Position numbers and translations under genes: made by a program. DNA of 13,674 bases from Coemansia sp. RSA 1804 (lineage: Eukaryota; Kickxellomycota; Kickxellomycetes; Kickxellales; Kickxellaceae). The stretch is from positions 1-13,674 of the forward strand of contig JANBTH010000618.1 of NCBI GenBank assembly GCA_027578815.1, written 5' to 3'. The notes beneath the pieces were generated by a model. It was not told the origin of the DNA, made no database searches, and was given only the letters and a program-made list of their open reading frames with translations. Shown piece by piece: positions 1 through 7,616 of this stretch (position 1 is its first letter; each line of letters opens with the position of its first letter).

Positions 1-779
1 ATTTTCTTCTCCCTCTCGCTCCTGGAAACCACATCATCAGCATCACGTTGTTTACTTGTGCCCTTGTGATCCTTCTTCAAAATACTCGGCAGTGGTTCGG
101 GAACAGTCATTGCATTGCGGTCGCGCTTTACAGCGGCAGATGACAATGGCTGCTTGAGCTTTGGAGGAAGTGCGGTAAGCACAGTGTCGTCTGGAAGCGT
201 TATTGACGAGCATAGATAGTCGGACAACTTTTTAGTATCACGTATATTCGGAGTGTGTCCCTGGGAAACAGCGTTCTGTACAAAAAGCATCGGATCCACC
301 AGCAACGACGACGGAGCACCAATCTGCAAGCCACCACCACTAACACTACCGGGCGCTGGAGACGCTGCACTACAAAGAGTGTATGTGTTGCTGTCACTGC
401 TGCGCAAAGAAGACGGCACGTTCTCCTGGTCGCCAGCCACAGAGCGGGTAGTTTTTGCCAACCGTGGCGGACGGCCACGTTTCCTCCTCCCGCCAGTTTC
501 CGAGATCGAAGCAACAGCCGCACCGGAGAGACGTCTGGTGCCGCCGGATCCGTTGGGATCCTCAGCAGAACCCAAATCAGCGTGCGCGTTCTCGTCAGCA
601 ACGTCCACGGATCCAGCAATCCTGGCAGACTTGGTTGGTGGTGGTGATTCAGAAGGCTGTGGCGGCATGGTTCGCTTAAGCGAGGCGTGCGTGGACTTTG
701 CGGCAGATCGGCCTGCCCGAACGCCAGGTGGACGCCCACGCCGCCTGCCGCGTCCATTGTGGCCGGCGGTGCTCATCAT
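1..779 (-). CDS. AT-hook, intrinsically disordered nuclear protein (N-terminal part, cut by the window edge)
   Basis: Reading leftwards from an ATG at 779 (ATGATG), the frame stays open for 259 codons to the left edge, so the C-terminus lies outside the window. An in-frame TAG at 803-801 lies just upstream and supports this start. Two AT-hooks are visible: RRRGRPPG at residues 12-19 and RRKRGRPPR at 98-106. This motif inserts into the minor groove of AT-rich DNA, so a nuclear, chromatin-associated role is likely. The rest is rich in Ser, Pro, Gly and Ala and looks disordered, apart from a possibly folded stretch at about 160-210. A SILK-type sequence (PSILKK, 231-236) resembles PP1-docking motifs of chromatin and kinetochore proteins. 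I do not recognise the family. Function beyond DNA binding is unknown, and an intron near the edge cannot be excluded. Confidence 0.72.
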   Translation of the reverse strand, partial: MMSTAGHNGRGRRRGRPPGVRAGRSAAKSTHASLKRTMPPQPSESPPPTKSARIAGSVDVADENAHADLGSAEDPNGSGGTRRLSGAAVASISETGGRRKRGRPPRLAKTTRSVAGDQENVPSSLRSSDSNTYTLCSAASPAPGSVSGGGLQIGAPSSLLVDPMLFVQNAVSQGHTPNIRDTKKLSDYLCSSITLPDDTVLTALPPKLKQPLSSAAVKRDRNAMTVPEPLPSILKKDHKGTSKQRDADDVVSRSEREKK

Positions 780-1146
780 CCTTGGATATCTGTGTGTGTG
801 CTAGACCCGCCCCTTGCCATGAACGAGTACCCGCCAGTGTGTGTTAGGCAAGAAGAGGCTGGCGTATGTGTTGCTGCGCTCCTCGAGAAACCGACAGACA
901 GAAGAAACAAAGGGGGCGCACAGGATGCACAATGTAGAACAGGCTGAATACAATACTGAAAAACAAAAAATAAATAAACAGAGTTGAAAAATAAAATATG
1001 AAAAAAAGCTAGAGAGAAAAAGGGCATGTCAATGTTGAAGAGGAAAAACACGCATAAACAGAATCGGCCACAGAAAATTCGGCAGACCAAAATCAAGGGT
1101 GGCGCTTGCCAAATTAAGCAGAAGCGAGGAGTGTGCTACCATACGC
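780..1146. other. Spacer: promoter of the AT-hook gene and 3' region of the NADH dehydrogenase gene
   Basis: Both flanking genes run leftwards, so this 367-bp stretch should hold the 3' UTR and polyadenylation site of the dehydrogenase gene (right part) and the promoter and 5' UTR of the AT-hook gene (left part). It is A-rich on the plus strand around 955-1020, which is T-rich on the coding strand. I see no RNA gene and no convincing reading frame. Confidence 0.5.
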
Positions 1147-3108
1147 TCAGAACCTCGAAAGGTCCCTGCCAAAGAGGAGCTCCTTGGTCCAGTCCATAAT
1201 CAGCAGGATGCGGGTACGCAAGGACACCTGCTGACTCCAGTAGACGCTGCGCCAGAGATACTTTGCAACGAGATTGCTGCCCTTGTACGCCTTGCCCTCG
1301 CCAAAGTCGGCAGCAGCGGCGCGACCCAGATAGGCAAGCGTGCCGCGGTGGTGGTAGGTGAAGGGCGCAATGGCATTGCCCTCCATCTGGGCAATCTCGT
1401 GGGGCGCAGCGTTGAGCAGCTCAGACGATACCGTGGCAGGCAGCTCGTTGTTTGCGTACATGGCAGCCAGCCTGTTCAGCGAGCGGCCCAGATACACGCC
1501 CTCCTGGTTGGCAACCTGCGCCAGCGCCGGCAGCGCAGTCACCTTGTTGTCGACAAACTCTAGCATGTGGGTGAACTCGTCCATGCAGATGGTGTTGCTG
1601 TTGTCGGTGTCGAACTGGTCAAAGTGGTCGACCAGCGACTGGAGATGCGTGGCGGCAATCGGGTACTGGGCAGCAACTTTGCGCACAAAGGCGCTGAACT
1701 CGGCGCGCGGGATCTCGTTGTTCTTGGAGCGCGGAGCCGAGTCGAACAGCTCGCTGATGTGCTTCAGCAGATGCGGGTGCTCGATGCTTGCGCAGTCGCC
1801 CAGCGCATAGACGGAGCCGTCGGGAATGCCCTTCACGCGCAAGTGCGAGTCGACGGTGATGGCGTGTCTGTTCTTCTGCGCATCAGGCAGCTTCTGGCAG
1901 ATCAGGCTTGTAAAGGGCGTCAGACTGATGCCAGTGGACCACAGCACAAAGCCCTGCGGCATCGAGTGCTCGGTCACTGAGCCGTCGGGATTCGCAGTGC
2001 TGAAGACAATGGAGTCGGGCGTGACCTGCTGCACGCGCGAGTTGGTGACGACCTTGATGTTGCGGCGGTCAAACTCGATCTCGGCAAACTCGCTTATCAC
2101 CGAGTCCATCATATTGAGGATGTGGTCGCGCGACTGGACGATCACCACGCTGACCATCTGCTGGATGCTGCGCGGGAAGTAGTGCTTCAGGTCCTCGGCC
2201 AGAAAGTCGTACAGCTCAGCGGCAAACTCGCAGCCGGTGGGGCCGCCGCCGCAGACAACAAACGTCAGCAGACGACGCTTCTCTTCGTCGGAGGTGGTGG
2301 GCAGCACAGCCTTCTCAAAGTTGGCCATGATGTGCTGGCGGATGGAGCGCGCGTCGGCAATGGTCTTCAGCTTGTGGCAGTGCTCCAGGCCGCGCGCGCC
2401 GTGCGTAATGCTCTGTGCGCCGACGCCCACCACAAGCCGGTCGTAAGGAAGCCAGGCGCGGCCTTCGCCGGGATGCTCCACCAGCACGTACCTGCCCTCA
2501 AAGTCAACATCCACCGCCGTCGCCTCAATGTACGACCCGCGGATACGCTTCGTCACCCGGCGGATGGCCTCCAGCACGCTGCGGAACTCCACGGTTCCCA
2601 CCGTCACGCTCGGCAGCAGCGGCGTGAAGATGAAGTAGTTGTCGGGCGACACCACCACCACGTCGTATGAGTCCGGCTTCAGCGTCTTGAGAATCGACAC
2701 TGCGCCCCACCCTGACCCAAGCACCACAAGCTGCTGCCGCCCGTCCGCCGACCGCTGCGACTCTATCACCGGGTATCCGCGATACGTCCGGCCTGGGACC
2801 ATGCGCAGCTCCGTCGGCGGCTCTTCAAAGTCCAGCGCCTCGATCTCGTCCTTTGCCAGGTAGTATCCCGCCGTTGCCACCGCTCCTGTGCCAGCTGTCC
2901 ACAGCCCCAGCGTCCGCGCAAACCGCGCGTAGCTCCCTCGGCCTCTGCCTGTTTCTGCCGCGCGCTTCGTCGCTTGTCTGGCAGTCGCCTGCGTGAGTTG
3001 TCGCCTGGGCATCGCCGGTGATATCACTGCTGCCTGGGGGCCCTTCCGGCTACTGCGAGCAAGCGCCGAGGCAAAAAGCCCCGTGTGGAAGCGACTCCTT
3101 GAGAGCAT
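1147..3108 (-). CDS. NDE1: External alternative (type II) NADH:ubiquinone oxidoreductase with EF-hand, mitochondrial
   Basis: An intronless frame of 653 residues. The protein oxidises NADH and passes electrons through FAD to ubiquinone without pumping protons. The N-terminus (1-70) is rich in Arg, Ser and Ala and poor in acids, as expected of a mitochondrial presequence. A hydrophobic segment follows at about 68-84, the usual anchor of inner-membrane NDEs. The first dinucleotide fold has VVLGSGWGA at 128-136; the second has VVCGGGPTGCEFAAEL at 284-299. YALGDCA (434-440) is the second FAD contact. An inserted EF-hand loop runs from D500 to E511, with D500, D502, S504, T506 and E511 in coordinating positions, so calcium control is plausible, as known for Neurospora NDE1 and plant NDB enzymes. 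AQVANQEGVYL (530-540) is the conserved quinone/C-terminal motif, and the tail is LFGRDLSRF. The family is certain. The outer (cytosol) face is inferred from the EF-hand. Confidence 0.93.
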   Translation of the reverse strand: MLSRSRFHTGLFASALARSSRKGPQAAVISPAMPRRQLTQATARQATKRAAETGRGRGSYARFARTLGLWTAGTGAVATAGYYLAKDEIEALDFEEPPTELRMVPGRTYRGYPVIESQRSADGRQQLVVLGSGWGAVSILKTLKPDSYDVVVVSPDNYFIFTPLLPSVTVGTVEFRSVLEAIRRVTKRIRGSYIEATAVDVDFEGRYVLVEHPGEGRAWLPYDRLVVGVGAQSITHGARGLEHCHKLKTIADARSIRQHIMANFEKAVLPTTSDEEKRRLLTFVVCGGGPTGCEFAAELYDFLAEDLKHYFPRSIQQMVSVVIVQSRDHILNMMDSVISEFAEIEFDRRNIKVVTNSRVQQVTPDSIVFSTANPDGSVTEHSMPQGFVLWSTGISLTPFTSLICQKLPDAQKNRHAITVDSHLRVKGIPDGSVYALGDCASIEHPHLLKHISELFDSAPRSKNNEIPRAEFSAFVRKVAAQYPIAATHLQSLVDHFDQFDTDNSNTICMDEFTHMLEFVDNKVTALPALAQVANQEGVYLGRSLNRLAAMYANNELPATVSSELLNAAPHEIAQMEGNAIAPFTYHHRGTLAYLGRAAAADFGEGKAYKGSNLVAKYLWRSVYWSQQVSLRTRILLIMDWTKELLFGRDLSRF

Positions 3109-3834
3109 GCCGATAGTTTTTCTTGCCTATATCCGCAGACTGCTTTTGAAAATATAAAGCTATAAAAAGAGAGATAGAAAGGGAAGAGTAGTGCAGAGAA
3201 GAGAGAGGGATAAATGATAAATTTTGTCTGGACACAAAAGAAACACACACCAGATATGCGCACACATCTCCTTCTTTAAATGCGCTGCTGAACGAAAGTA
3301 GAATCCTCCTGTTTTCCTTCTCTTCTCGTTCGCGGCTGCTGCTATTTTCATTGTCGCCCTCCTCCATGCTTCATTGTCTCCCCTGGATTAGAGTTCTGAT
3401 GTGCGCAACAGAACAAACGAACAATCGCTCTCTTCCATCTTCTCCGCACATAAGCATACATCCTCGCGATGCTCTTTTCATTTTATCTTTGGCATCGTTC
3501 CGTGCGGTTACATCACACAACCTTTTTTCTTTTCCTATTTCCGTTATGAAAACAAAAAGCCAACCCCCAACTCATCAATCGCCGTCATCGTTTTTGCGGG
3601 TTTCGCTTTCCTTTGCTTTTCGCTGTGCTTGTTTTGGGCACGTTCTCAGCACAAAAAACAGCAATGGTCTCTCCAAGCCTTCTTTCTTTGAAGGCTCGGC
3701 CATTTCCGACCTGGCTGAAAATGGAACAGGAAACCCGCTCTCCACCATCTCTCGGTTGGTAGTGACTTGCTTTGTTTTTAGAGATAAAGAAGAAAGAAAA
3801 TAAAAAGAATGGGCACCATGGACCGGTCGTCTAT
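3109..3834. promoter_or_regulatory. Spacer: promoter of the NADH dehydrogenase gene and 3' region of the Rab5 gene
   Basis: The 726 bp lie between two leftward genes. On the coding strand of the dehydrogenase gene, a pyrimidine-rich run (purines on the plus strand, about 3160-3215) sits 50-110 nt upstream of its ATG, the usual form of a fungal core promoter and start region. TATA-like AT runs occur at about 3147-3165. Further right (3360-3830) the sequence is T/C-rich and open in several frames, but nothing there looks like a protein. The last part next to 3834 should be the Rab5 3' UTR. Confidence 0.45.
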
Positions 3835-4869
3835 CTAGCACGCACAATCGTTAGTTGCAGCAGAGCCGGCGCCGTGGCTGGCAGACAGGATGTTAACCGA
3901 GTTAGCGCCCTGCGGACCACCAGCAGCCGATGACGACAGCTCGACAGGCGGGGGGATCTTCTTAGCCAGCTGCACAAACAGCTCCTGGATACCATCGCCG
4001 GTCTGCGCGGACGTCTCAAAGAAAAGCGCATTCACCTGCGCCGCATACCTCGCACCCTCGTCCTTGGACACGGTGCGCTTCGTGTCGCCAAGATCCACCT
4101 TATTGCCCACCAGCGCAATCACCGTTTTGGTGTCGTTCTGCCGCTGCAGCTCGTTGATCCACGACTGCGCCTTTCTGAAAGAGTCCGCCTGCGTGATATC
4201 GTACACCACCACTGCTCCCTCGGCGTTGCGGTAGTACATTGGCGCAAGGCTCTTGTACCGCTCCTGCCCTGCCGTGTCCCAGATCCGCAGCGTTGCTGTG
4301 CTGCTCTCGTCGAGTGTCACGTCCTTGGTCATGAACGCTGCCCCAATTGTGCTCTCGTTGTACTGGTTAAACTCGTTGCGCGCAAACCTTGTCACGATGC
4401 TACCATTTCCGAGGGTAATACATTCCACAAAGAGAGAAAGGATAAAATAAAATGCTATTAGTTTCTGCTTCCGCTAGTCTTCTTTGTGGCCCAGCTGCCT
4501 CTTTCCCTCCATCCAACACACAAAAAAGGCCAAACCCGGAATTCAATAACTCCAGGCTGTGTGGCTGTCTGCAATACATACCTTGACTTTCCCACTGCCG
4601 ATTCGCCTAAATGCACCAGAAATAGAAAATAGAAGTGAAAACAAACCCACTCCATTTCAACACATGGTTAGATAGATAAATAAACGCTGTTGCCCTTTGT
4701 AAAGATTGCAGAAACCGCCTGTCTAACTAATTCCCAATTCCGCGGCATCCAAAAAACACCTACCTAACAGAACAAGCTTGTAAGTGTGCCGCTTCTTGGG
4801 CCCTGTGCTAGCAGCAGAGGCAGCGGGCGCTTGTCTTTGTGGCGATTGGCCTTGGTTCTGCTCGGCCAT
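3835..4869 (-). CDS. YPT5: Rab5-family small GTPase (Ypt5/Vps21-like), three exons
   Basis: Exons: 4869-4764, 4606-4582 and 4399-3835; together 696 nt, 231 residues plus stop. Early-endosome GTPase that recruits tethers such as CORVET and drives homotypic fusion. Exon 1 gives a 30-residue variable N-terminus, then YKLVLL; the 25-nt exon 2 gives GESAVGKS (36-43), the P-loop; exon 3 continues SIVTRF. Later motifs: switch I ESTIGAAF (59-66), WDTAGQERY (84-92, catalytic Q89), APMYYRNAEGAVVVYDIT (96-113), GNKVDL (142-147) and ETSAQTG (172-178). The protein ends in CAC, a two-cysteine geranylgeranylation signal. IGAAF and the YYRNAEGAVVVYDIT block point to Rab5 rather than Rab7 or Rab11. Both junctions restore the family sequence exactly (phases 1 and 2), which fixes the splice sites. 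The ATG at 4869 is the first one that reaches the G1 region. Divergent with the E2 gene. Confidence 0.92.
4400..4581 (-). other. Rab5 intron 2 (182 nt)
   Basis: Minus-strand donor GTATGT (4581-4576) and acceptor GGTAG ending at 4400, with an ACTAAT branch-like sequence about 55 nt upstream of the acceptor. It splits a Ser codon after AG, and joining gives GKSSIVTRF, as expected for Rab5. Confidence 0.85.
4607..4763 (-). other. Rab5 intron 1 (157 nt)
   Basis: On the minus strand the donor is GTAGGT (4763-4758) after CTGTTAG, and the acceptor is TTTAG ending at 4607. A CTAAC branch-like sequence lies near 4667-4671, about 60 nt from the acceptor. The intron interrupts the first base of the Gly codon of GESAVGKS. 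Confidence 0.85.
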
Positions 4870-5024
4870 TGTGTACGGATGCGCTGAATGCAGTCAACAG
4901 AAAAATAATAAGAGTTCTATGCGTAGTTGCGGTGGATGTGGACACAAAAAGAGGAGAGAAGGGAAAAGAGGCGAATAGTACAGAATATAAAAAAGGAGGG
5001 GCTAGTTTGGCTGGAATGCAGAAA

Positions 5025-5049
5025 TAAAAATAAAATAAAATAAAATAAA
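5025..5049. repeat. TAAAA pentanucleotide microsatellite
   Basis: About five tandem units of TAAAA (first unit with one extra A, last unit ending in G) lie in the divergent spacer, some 160 bp upstream of the Rab5 start. Simple low-complexity repeat; length is likely variable between strains. Confidence 0.8.
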
Positions 5050-5258
5050 GAATTGAAAAAGCGAAAAAAAGGAGGCACCAGAACCAGCTAGAATGGATAC
5101 AAAAATACAAAATGATTCAAAAGAAAAATCCCAATGACGAAACAAAGGAAAAAAGAATGCAAAAAATGCATCTTGACCATTTCCCCTCGCCCTCTGTTGT
5201 CCGCTTGGCCTTGCGCTTTTTCTCTTTCTTTCTGAACAACATGCTGTGCCTCACGCTT

Positions 5259-5300
5259 TGACGTCACCTGACTCTGTCAATGGACGATGGTGACTGACGT
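5259..5300. promoter_or_regulatory. Cluster of CRE/AP-1-like bZIP sites
   Basis: Within 42 bp there is a perfect CRE palindrome TGACGTCA (5259-5266), a TGACTC half-site of the Gcn4/AP-1 type (5269-5274), and TGACTGACGT (5291-5300), which contains a further half CRE. GTCACC (5263-5268) and GGTGAC (5289-5294) form an inverted pair. The sites are visible; binding by an ATF/CREB-type factor is inferred. Confidence 0.5.
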
Positions 5301-5744
5301 TAATTGCTACATTTATTTTCACTCCTAACGATTCTTGCTCCATTGAACATGCTCTTCTGGTTAATGGTGTCTGTTGTACTGGCTCCATCTCACTCCAGAA
5401 AGGCTTAGCTCAATGGGTTTTGGTTCAGTTGTTTTTCCTGAACCCACAAACAGCTTTTAAGTCTGCTCAACATTCATACTTTTTCCCCACCAGCCTTTCA
5501 GTTTGTTTGTTGTTTGTTTTAGATATTTTTGCATTTCTACCAGAAAATTCTATTTCATTCAAACTTTTATCCGCAGCAGCATCAGAGTCTCTCTCTTGTT
5601 GCTTATTGTATTTTTTCTCCTTCACTCACCTCTTTTCAACTCTCAACTCCCGTTTCTTTGTTTCTTCCTGTGTTTATACTTTACTTTGCGCTGTATTTAG
5701 TTGTTGTTTTTTGCTAGCACATACAAGCTCATCTCCCACACGCC

Positions 5745-6605
5745 ATGGGAACGCAGAACGCGCGACTCATGCGGGAGTACCGCATGCTCCAAAAAGAGCT
5801 TCCACAGGGCATCATATGCACGCCCAAACACGAGCGGCTCGACAGCTACGAGGCGTCGATCGAGGGGCCGCCCAGCACCCCGTACGAGAACGGCAGGTTT
5901 CTGCTAGACATCTCGCTCTCCTCGCAATACCCAATCGAGCCCCCGTCGCTGCGGTTCAAGTCCAAGATCTACCACCCGAACATCGACGACCATGGCAACA
6001 TCTGCTTGGATATCCTAAAGTCCGGCAAAAAGGGGAGCTGGAACCCCTCGTGGACCCTGGGCAAGGTGCTCGTGTCCCTCACTGTGCTGCTGAGTACGCC
6101 CAATCCGCATGACCCGCTTATGCCCGAGATTGCCGACCAGCTGCTTAATGACCGCGCGGGCTTTGAATCGGCGGCAAGAGAGTGGACGTCAAAGTACGCG
6201 ACTGGGTTCAGCGACGATCCGGCAGAGTACATGGTTACGTCGCAGGAACTTGCTCCGAAATCTCAGATCATACCGTCACAGCAGTCTGCTACCACATCGA
6301 TGCCCGGTGATACCAATCGGTCACGGGAGTCATCGGATGCCAAGACAGATGGCCCCGTAGCTCAGGAATCAGCAACAGCAACAGTGGCCAAACGTGCTTC
6401 TTCGGCGGATGGCTCTTCAGCGTTGTCAACTGTACCAGTTACTAAGAAGAAGCTTGGGCTTTCTCGCAAATCAACAGCAACGGGGGCATCGTCCTCCTCT
6501 AGTCCCGATCCTGCAAACCCCCTCCCGCCATTGCCTGGAAAGCCGCCCCCAGGAGTAGCGGGGATCCGAAGACTCGGACTTAGTCGTAGTCGCAATGTAC
6601 AGAAA

Positions 6606-6636
<31 letters not shown>

Positions 6637-7616
6637 AGCACCAATCCCAGTCATCGCCATCTCCTGCCGGACAACTGGCAGACGACTCTTCGCAGGCAGA
6701 GTCAATAGATGTGACTAGCGACGAGTCAACATCTGTTATGCCAAAAAAGACCAGTAGTGGTGATTTCGAGCCCCAACAGCCACAGCAGCAACACAGTAAG
6801 CGCCAGAAGAAAGGCAGCACTACCAGTAGCCTGTCATCGATCTTGGCAGGCGGTCACAAGAAACCCAAGACAAAGACGGCGGTCTCCGCGAAAGCAGGAG
6901 GAGAAAGAGGCAACCAAAAGCAGAAAGAAAAGCCGTCGGATCCAACTAAGCACCACTCCACTGCTACCGATTCGGCTGTGAGCGAGGAATCGGAGGAGGT
7001 GCTGTTTATCCACGAGCCTGTTTGCTCCTCCAGCAACACTGGTGATATCAGCAGCAGTCTGGACTACGAGTGCCTCCTGCTCAGTCCAGGAAAGAGCGGT
7101 AGGAGTAGCTGCGATCCTGGTGTGTACGAGGAACCAGAGGCACTCCCTACTGTTGACGAGTCGCCTCCGCCCAGCAGCCCATTGATAGACGACTGCAACA
7201 GCAACGTTCCCGACGTTGAAGCTGATTATAAAAATAAAGCTAAGGCTGAGGAAAGCAATGGTGTCCTCCTGCCTGTTAAAAACAATGCAGATGTGGAACA
7301 AGGCATAATTCCAGTTGCAGAGCATACACCATTGAAACCCCCCGCCACACCGAGCTCTAGGAGAGAGGACAAGGGAAAAGCAACGGCCGACTTTTCTCAA
7401 CCATTGCAGAATAGCAGCAGCAGCAGTAGCAGTCGTAGTCGTAGTTGTAGTCGTAAAGGCATTATTGATAGAGAAGGAGATGGTGGAGATACGGACGAGA
7501 GAAAGGTACTATACGAGTCGCATTTTGGACCGCTTGATCTTGGGCTGCCGCCGATCCGTGTCAGCGCCCAGCGCAGACTAATGCGACGCAGGGCTAGGCC
7601 CGATGAAGGCGCCTAA
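5745..7616 (+). CDS. UBE2T: E2 ubiquitin-conjugating enzyme, UBE2T-like, with long disordered C-terminal extension
   Basis: An uninterrupted frame of 623 residues from CCATGG at 5745. Residues 1-152 form a complete UBC fold: N-terminal helix ARLMREYRMLQKELPQGI, YPIEPPSLRF (62-71), HPN (77-79) and catalytic C87 in NICLDIL, then GSWNPSWTLGKVLVSLTVLLSTPNPHDPLM (97-126). The match to UBE2T (IYHPNID, ICLDxLK, GxWxPS, L.S.PNP.DPLM, and the AREWTSKYA helix end) is better than to other E2s I know. UBE2T works with FANCL to monoubiquitinate FANCD2/FANCI in crosslink repair in the nucleus. Usual UBE2T is about 200 residues. Here about 470 residues follow, with low-complexity Ser, Gln and Lys stretches, two LGLSR motifs (237-241, 277-281), a Q10 run, two SUMO-interaction-like motifs (321-324, 419-422), an SR-like run (557-570) and a basic end. 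UBE2T identity is probable; another nuclear E2 is possible. Confidence 0.82.
6444..6593 (+). repeat. Duplicated basic LGLSR motif in the E2 tail
   Basis: KKKLGLSRK (residues 234-242, 6444-6470) and RRLGLSRSR (275-283, 6567-6593) flank a proline-rich linker (NPLPPLPGKPPPG). The two copies share basic-basic-LGLSR-basic or Ser. This is protein-level repetition in an otherwise low-complexity region. Confidence 0.75.
6606..6635 (+). repeat. CAG microsatellite encoding polyglutamine
   Basis: Eight pure CAG units (6606-6629) followed by CAA and CAG encode ten glutamines in the E2 tail. Slippage-prone; unit number may vary between strains. Confidence 0.9.

Larger units (their letters stand above)
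4870..5744. promoter_or_regulatory. Divergent intergenic promoter between the Rab5 and E2 genes
   Basis: The 875-bp spacer drives Rab5 leftwards and the E2 gene rightwards. The Rab5 side is A-rich on the plus strand (pyrimidine-rich on the coding strand). The E2 side, from about 5420 to 5744, is a long T/C-rich tract, probably 5' UTR and start region. Between them lies a cluster of bZIP-type sites (5259-5300). No RNA gene or convincing coding frame is seen; open frames in the pyrimidine tract are compositional. Confidence 0.55.

Noticed and set aside
200..757. 185-residue minus-strand frame starting at 757
   Set aside because: It overlaps the AT-hook frame in a different phase and shows no domain. 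The frame from 779 has two clean AT-hooks and stays open to the edge.
1147..3108. Long plus-strand frames opposite the NADH dehydrogenase gene (for example 2122-2670)
   Set aside because: They are antisense shadows of a GC-rich, strongly codon-biased gene, with no motifs of their own.
3351..3803. 150-residue plus-strand frame in the Rab5-NADH dehydrogenase spacer
   Set aside because: The region is T/C-rich and open in several frames. The translation has no recognisable motif and looks compositional.
4400..4428. Rab5 translation from the ATG at 4428 as a single-exon gene
   Set aside because: It would lack the P-loop and add residues (MECITLGNG) from intron sequence. The three-exon model restores the complete family sequence.
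5404..5450. Possible tRNA: TAGCTCAATGG (5406-5416) fits an A box
   Set aside because: No B box (GGTTCGANNCC) follows at the right distance and no cloverleaf or acceptor stem can be drawn.
5420..6112. 230-residue plus-strand frame overlapping the E2 start
   Set aside because: Its first part is the pyrimidine-rich 5' region and the rest is an out-of-phase shadow of the conserved UBC domain.
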